A stretch of 18,104 nucleotides of DNA from positions 1 to 18,104 of the forward strand of contig JAJYGO010000487.1 in NCBI GenBank assembly GCA_021785115.1, read 5' to 3'. Origin of the DNA: Chloroflexota bacterium (GTDB taxonomy: Bacteria; Chloroflexota; Limnocylindria; Limnocylindrales; CSP1-4). The position numbers and the translations under genes were made by a program. Positions 14,731 through 18,104 of the stretch are shown here, in pieces. Each line of letters begins with the position of its first letter. Position 1 is the first letter of the stretch. The notes under the pieces were generated by a model, which ran no database searches, was not told where the DNA came from, and was given only the letters and a program-made list of their open reading frames with translations.

Positions 14731-15699
14731 TTACTCGCTTGACGGCTGATCGGGCATCTCGTGCCCCCCAACGGCGCGCATGGCAGCCGATGCGGCTCCA
14801 AGGACACCGGCGCGGTCACCCAGCTGCGTGAGAACCAGCCGCACGCTGCGAGGCGGCAGATACCCCAGTGACCGATCCAGCAGACTGCGCATGGCAGGCA
14901 TGCGTGTGCGATACGCTTCCATGACGCCGCCACCGAGCACGATCGTGTCGGGTGCGTAGAACGCGACCACGTTCACGAGGCCCAGGGCGGCGAGGTGCGC
15001 AGCCGAGCGCACGATGCGCCGAGCCTCGCGGTTGCCGGTCCGGCTGAGGCGGACGACCTCCGCGGCGTCCACGGAGCGGAGGGCGGGATCGCGGCTCGCG
15101 GTGGCCATGCGGGCGATCGCTGGGCCGGCGGCAAGCTGCTCCCAGCACCCACGCGAGCCGCAGTAGCAGAGCGGGCCGGACGGGTCGAGGACCTGGTGCC
15201 CCGCCTCCGGGTGCATCTGCCCGGCGCCTCGGTAGGGACCCTCTCGACGCACCACGGCGACCCCGATCCCGGTCCCGAACGTCACCATCGCGAGACATGC
15301 AGATCCTCGACCCGCCCCCTGCCACCATTCCCCGAGGGCAGCGGCGACCGCGTCGTTTTCCAGCACCACCGGAACGTGGAACAGGTCGTGGAGGGGACCC
15401 CGGACGTCGACGTCGGACCATGTCGGGAGGGTGTGAGGATTGCGGATGCGACCCGCCTGCGGATCCAGCGGCCCAGTCGCCCCCACGCCGATCGCCCCCA
15501 GTGGTGGCTGGCCAGCTGACGCCAGGCCGTTCCGGATCAGTTCGGCCATCCGGCTCATGCCGGCCGAAGCGCCGTGCGCCGCGTCGAACCGCTCCGAGAC
15601 AAACGCCAGGAGATCGCCGTCGCGCGTCACGATGCCGACCCGAAGGTTGGTGCCACCCAGGTCGACGCCGGCCAGCACCGGGCCCGCCGAACGCGTCAC
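14731..15699 (-). CDS. ROK-family sugar kinase
   Basis: A 322-aa ROK kinase (glucokinase, fructokinase, N-acetylmannosamine kinase type) that phosphorylates a free sugar with ATP. It shows the phosphate-binding GVDLGGTNLRVGIV (11-24), catalytic D116 in LENDA, FGTGIGVAVV (141-150) and the zinc cluster H168 with C178, C180 and C185 in CYCGSRGCWE. There is no N-terminal helix-turn-helix, so it is a kinase rather than a ROK repressor. The GTG start overlaps the SIS gene stop by four bases (GTGA), with AGGGAG upstream. It probably acts in the same route as the SIS protein. The exact sugar is unknown. Confidence 0.9.
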   Translation of the reverse strand: MTRSAGPVLAGVDLGGTNLRVGIVTRDGDLLAFVSERFDAAHGASAGMSRMAELIRNGLASAGQPPLGAIGVGATGPLDPQAGRIRNPHTLPTWSDVDVRGPLHDLFHVPVVLENDAVAAALGEWWQGAGRGSACLAMVTFGTGIGVAVVRREGPYRGAGQMHPEAGHQVLDPSGPLCYCGSRGCWEQLAAGPAIARMATASRDPALRSVDAAEVVRLSRTGNREARRIVRSAAHLAALGLVNVVAFYAPDTIVLGGGVMEAYRTRMPAMRSLLDRSLGYLPPRSVRLVLTQLGDRAGVLGAASAAMRAVGGHEMPDQPSSE

Positions 15700-16721
15700 T
15701 CCCTGACGGTGACCTTGCTCGAGTACTGGAACTCGCCGGGGTCGACGCCGCGGAGCCGAGCCATGGCAATGGTCATCAACTGCAAGGGCACGATTTCCGC
15801 GACGCGGGCGCCGATCCCCTGCGCTGGTGGGCCCGGCAGGTGCCGAGCGCGAACCGGAGCATGAGCGCCGATCCACAGCACGTGAGCTCCCGCCTGGACG
15901 AGGTCTTCGGCCAGCCCGCGGTTCAGTGCGGCAGTGTCACCGGAGCCCTCCAGGAGGATCGCCGTCAAATCCGGGCCCGCCAGTTCCAGGGGTCCATGAC
16001 GGAACTGCCCGGCACTCATGCCCTCGGCGGGGCACCGGGCCGCCTCCTTGAGAATCAGCGCGCCGGTCCAGGCGGCATGCAGCGCTTCGCCCCTGGCCAG
16101 CGTGACGAGCTGCCGGGGCTCGCCGAGTGCCTCCGCGACCGCCTCGAGGTTGCGATCGCACGCCACCCCCAGGAACTCGTCCATCCCGGCGATGGTGCGC
16201 TCGAGATCGGGGCGCGGATCCTCCGCCCCGACCAGTGAGAGCGCCAGGAGCTGGGCTGCGACGAGCGAGTTGACGTAGCTCTTCGTGCTCACCGCCTCCT
16301 CATGGCCGGCGTGGATCTCGACGGGGAGGTCGGCCGCCAATGCGAGTGGACTCCCCGGATCGTTCGTCAGCGCGACCAGCCGGCGGGGACGTCGCGCGCC
16401 GTGTGTCGTCAGTAGCGTCGTGATCTCGGCGCTGTAACCCGACTGTGACGTCAGCCACAGCAACGTGTCGGGCCCGATGAGCTCGCGGGCGTGGTGCAGC
16501 AGCTCGCCCGTCTCGATCCACCAGGCGGGCACACCCGCCTGGACGAGGATCAGCCATGCTGGGTGGGTCGCGTAGTGAGACGCCCCCATGCCGCTCAGGA
16601 TCACACGCCGGAACCGGCTGACATCGAGGCTCGCGACCTGGCGCGCGGGATCATGCTCCAGCAGGGTCGCCAGGGCCTGCGGCTGCTCCCTGATCTCCGC
16701 GACGTACGTTGTCATTCCCAC
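15696..16721 (-). CDS. SIS-domain sugar-phosphate isomerase/deglycase-like protein (AgaS/FrlB/GlmS C-terminal type)
   Basis: A 341-aa protein with two SIS domains like the isomerase half of GlmS but without the glutaminase domain. Visible blocks are GMGASHYA (44-51), TSQSGYSAEI (91-100), STKSYVNSL (145-153), ILKEAARCPAEGMSAGQFRHGPLEL (split here: E226 and the QFRHGP at 239-244) and the C-terminal SSKVTV. Such proteins isomerise, deaminate or deglycate amino-sugar or ketosamine phosphates. I prefer the GTG at 16721, which has GGAGG at 8 nt, over the ATG at 16715 (14 nt). It lies 16 nt after the DeoR-family gene and overlaps the ROK kinase gene. Substrate unassigned. Confidence 0.87.
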   Translation of the reverse strand: MGMTTYVAEIREQPQALATLLEHDPARQVASLDVSRFRRVILSGMGASHYATHPAWLILVQAGVPAWWIETGELLHHARELIGPDTLLWLTSQSGYSAEITTLLTTHGARRPRRLVALTNDPGSPLALAADLPVEIHAGHEEAVSTKSYVNSLVAAQLLALSLVGAEDPRPDLERTIAGMDEFLGVACDRNLEAVAEALGEPRQLVTLARGEALHAAWTGALILKEAARCPAEGMSAGQFRHGPLELAGPDLTAILLEGSGDTAALNRGLAEDLVQAGAHVLWIGAHAPVRARHLPGPPAQGIGARVAEIVPLQLMTIAMARLRGVDPGEFQYSSKVTVRE

Positions 16722-16737
16722 GCGTGACGCCTCCGCA

Positions 16738-17514
16738 CTAGGACCCGGCGACCCGAGCGATGACGACCGCCAGACCCGCGTCCCGCAAGACTGCCAGCTG
16801 CTCCTCGGGGGCGGCCGCATCGGTGATGAGCCGGTCGATGCGCTCGAGGGGGGCGACGCGGGCGAAGGCGACCTTGCCCAGCTTGCTCGCATCTGCGAGC
16901 ACGATGCCCTCGCGACTGCTCGCGAGCGCCGCCGCCTTGGTCGCTGCGTCGTCGAGGTTCCACTCGGTGAGCCCACTGCGCGCCTCGACGCCCGAGATCG
17001 TCAGGAAGCACTTGTCGAAGCGGAGCTGGGCCAGGTGCTCCTGCGCATGGCTCCCCACGACCGAGTGCTCACCCGCCCGTACGACCCCCCCGATGATGAT
17101 GACGCGCGTGTCGCGCTCATCGGCGAGGACGCTCGCGATCCGCAGACTGGGCGTCGCCACCGTCAGGCCGCGAACGCCTCGAAGCCGGCGCGCGAGTGCG
17201 AGCGTCGTGGTGCCGGCATCGAGCACGAGGGTCTCGCCCCCGTGCACCAGCTCCGCCGCCGTCGCTGCAATCTGTTCCTTCGCCTCGACGTTGAGCTTGG
17301 CGCGGGCCGCGAACGGCGGCTCATAGCCGCGCGAGTGCACGCTCACCGCCCCTCCGCGGACCCGCTTGACGACGCCGAGGCGGTCGAGTTCGTCGAGGTC
17401 GCGCCGGATTGTCATGGGCGACACGCCCGTCCGCGCGCTCACCTCGGCGATGCTCACGTCGCCGCGTGTCGCGAGTTGCTGGACGATCAGCTGGTGGCGC
17501 TCGGTTGCGTCCAT
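16738..17514 (-). CDS. DeoR-family transcriptional regulator (GlpR/AgaR type)
   Basis: A 258-aa repressor-type protein. The N-terminal winged helix-turn-helix (VSIAEVSARTGVSPMTIRRD, about 20-39, then a basic RVRGGAV wing) binds DNA. The C-terminal DeoR sensor domain shows the usual LDAGTTTLALARRL, IIIGGVVR and LADASKLGKVAFA blocks, which bind a sugar phosphate. It lies 4 nt after the upstream permease gene and just before the SIS and ROK genes, so it probably governs that block; it might also act at the direct repeats near 14550. The effector is unknown. Confidence 0.93.
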   Translation of the reverse strand: MDATERHQLIVQQLATRGDVSIAEVSARTGVSPMTIRRDLDELDRLGVVKRVRGGAVSVHSRGYEPPFAARAKLNVEAKEQIAATAAELVHGGETLVLDAGTTTLALARRLRGVRGLTVATPSLRIASVLADERDTRVIIIGGVVRAGEHSVVGSHAQEHLAQLRFDKCFLTISGVEARSGLTEWNLDDAATKAAALASSREGIVLADASKLGKVAFARVAPLERIDRLITDAAAPEEQLAVLRDAGLAVVIARVAGS

Positions 17515-17518
17515 CCCC

Positions 17519-18104
17519 CTATCCCTTCACGCCCGTCAGCGAGATGCCCTGCACGAAGTAGCGCTGGGCCAGCACGAAGGCCACCAGGACGGGCAGGCAG
17601 AACACGAACGACGCCGCCATCAGGTAGTTGAAGGCGGTGAAGTGCAGGCTCTGATACTGCTGGAGGCCCAGGGACAGCGTGAAGAGGTCGCCCTTGGTGA
17701 TGAAGATCAGCGGCGCGACGAATGCCGTCCAGCTGGTCAGGAACGAGAAGAGCAGCACCGTGACGATGCTGCCCCTCGACAGCGGAACGACCACGCGCCA
17801 GAGGAGCGTCCAGTCGCTCGCCCCGTCGATCCGACCGGCGTCGATGATGTCCCGGGGCAAGCCCAGCATGAACTGCCGCAGCAGGAAGATCGCCAGGCTC
17901 GAGGCGAAATAGGGCGTGATGAAGGCGCCCAGAAAGGGCGGCACCATCAACGGCAGGAGCGTCCCCAGCCAGCCGAGGTTCCGGAAGATGAGGTACTGGG
18001 GGACCATGACCACCGGGAAGGGCAACATGATCGTCGCCAGCACGAGTCGGAAGATGAGGTCCCGGCCGGGCCACCGTAGCACGGCGAAGGCGTAGGCCGC
18101 CGGG
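17519..18104 (-). CDS. CUT1-type carbohydrate ABC permease (MalG family), 5' end outside the window
   Basis: The last 195 codons of an inner-membrane sugar permease. The frame stays open to the right edge (PAAYAFAVLRWPGRD), so the GTG at 18082 is internal and not the start. Hydrophobic segments surround the cytoplasmic EAA loop, DAGRIDGASDWTLLWRVVVPL, which docks on the ATPase, and the C-terminus GISLTGVKG is typical of MalG-type proteins. Its ATPase, partner permease and binding protein would lie to the right or elsewhere. It is a different transporter class from the ribose-type system at 3447-7175, so the two blocks import different sugars. Confidence 0.9.
   Translation of the reverse strand, partial: PAAYAFAVLRWPGRDLIFRLVLATIMLPFPVVMVPQYLIFRNLGWLGTLLPLMVPPFLGAFITPYFASSLAIFLLRQFMLGLPRDIIDAGRIDGASDWTLLWRVVVPLSRGSIVTVLLFSFLTSWTAFVAPLIFITKGDLFTLSLGLQQYQSLHFTAFNYLMAASFVFCLPVLVAFVLAQRYFVQGISLTGVKG

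Noticed and set aside
13587..14933. Longer transketolase N-terminal gene starting at 14933
   Set aside because: The extra segment is Arg/Pro-rich, crosses the intergenic gap and overlaps the end of the ROK gene, with no family similarity.

Overview
The window is a GC-rich bacterial chromosome segment, about two thirds G+C by eye, and every gene I can support reads right to left on the minus strand. Many start codons are GTG and many genes overlap by four bases (GTGA or ATGA). The sugar-binding protein is a lipoprotein with an Ala/Ser/Pro-rich linker. The style fits a soil or sediment Chloroflexota or Actinomycetota member, but I cannot fix the taxon. I saw no tRNA, rRNA, CRISPR array, insertion sequence or phage gene. 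The window cuts genes at both edges.

In transcription order, the first block (18104 to 14731) holds the end of a CUT1-type sugar ABC permease, a DeoR-family regulator, a SIS-domain sugar isomerase/deglycase-like protein and a ROK sugar kinase. A 166-base gap follows, with two hairpins and a pair of 10-bp direct repeats.

The second, longer block (about 14564 to the left edge) holds a split, divergent transketolase (two genes), a RuBisCO-like protein (RLP), a SorC-family regulator, MtnA (methylthioribose-1-phosphate isomerase), a class II aldolase fused to a short-chain dehydrogenase, a ribose-type ABC importer (binding protein, double ATPase, permease), MtnK (methylthioribose kinase), a SnoaL-fold protein, an LsrF-type thiolase and a ribulose-phosphate 3-epimerase-like protein.

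This looks like a catabolic operon for a 5-deoxypentose or 5-methylthioribose-like sugar that mixes mtn genes with lsr (AI-2) parts. MtnK and MtnA would give a 5-deoxy(or 5-methylthio)ribulose 1-phosphate. The aldolase could split it to dihydroxyacetone phosphate (DHAP) plus an aldehyde, as in the known DHAP shunt. Alternatively, oxidation at C4 of 5-deoxyribulose 1-phosphate by the dehydrogenase half would give 3-hydroxy-5-phosphonooxypentane-2,4-dione. That is the established LsrF substrate, which is cleaved with CoA to DHAP and acetyl-CoA. The RLP, the epimerase and the odd transketolase have no role in that route and suggest a second branch or a different substrate. The enzyme families are well supported by sequence; the combined pathway is inference.
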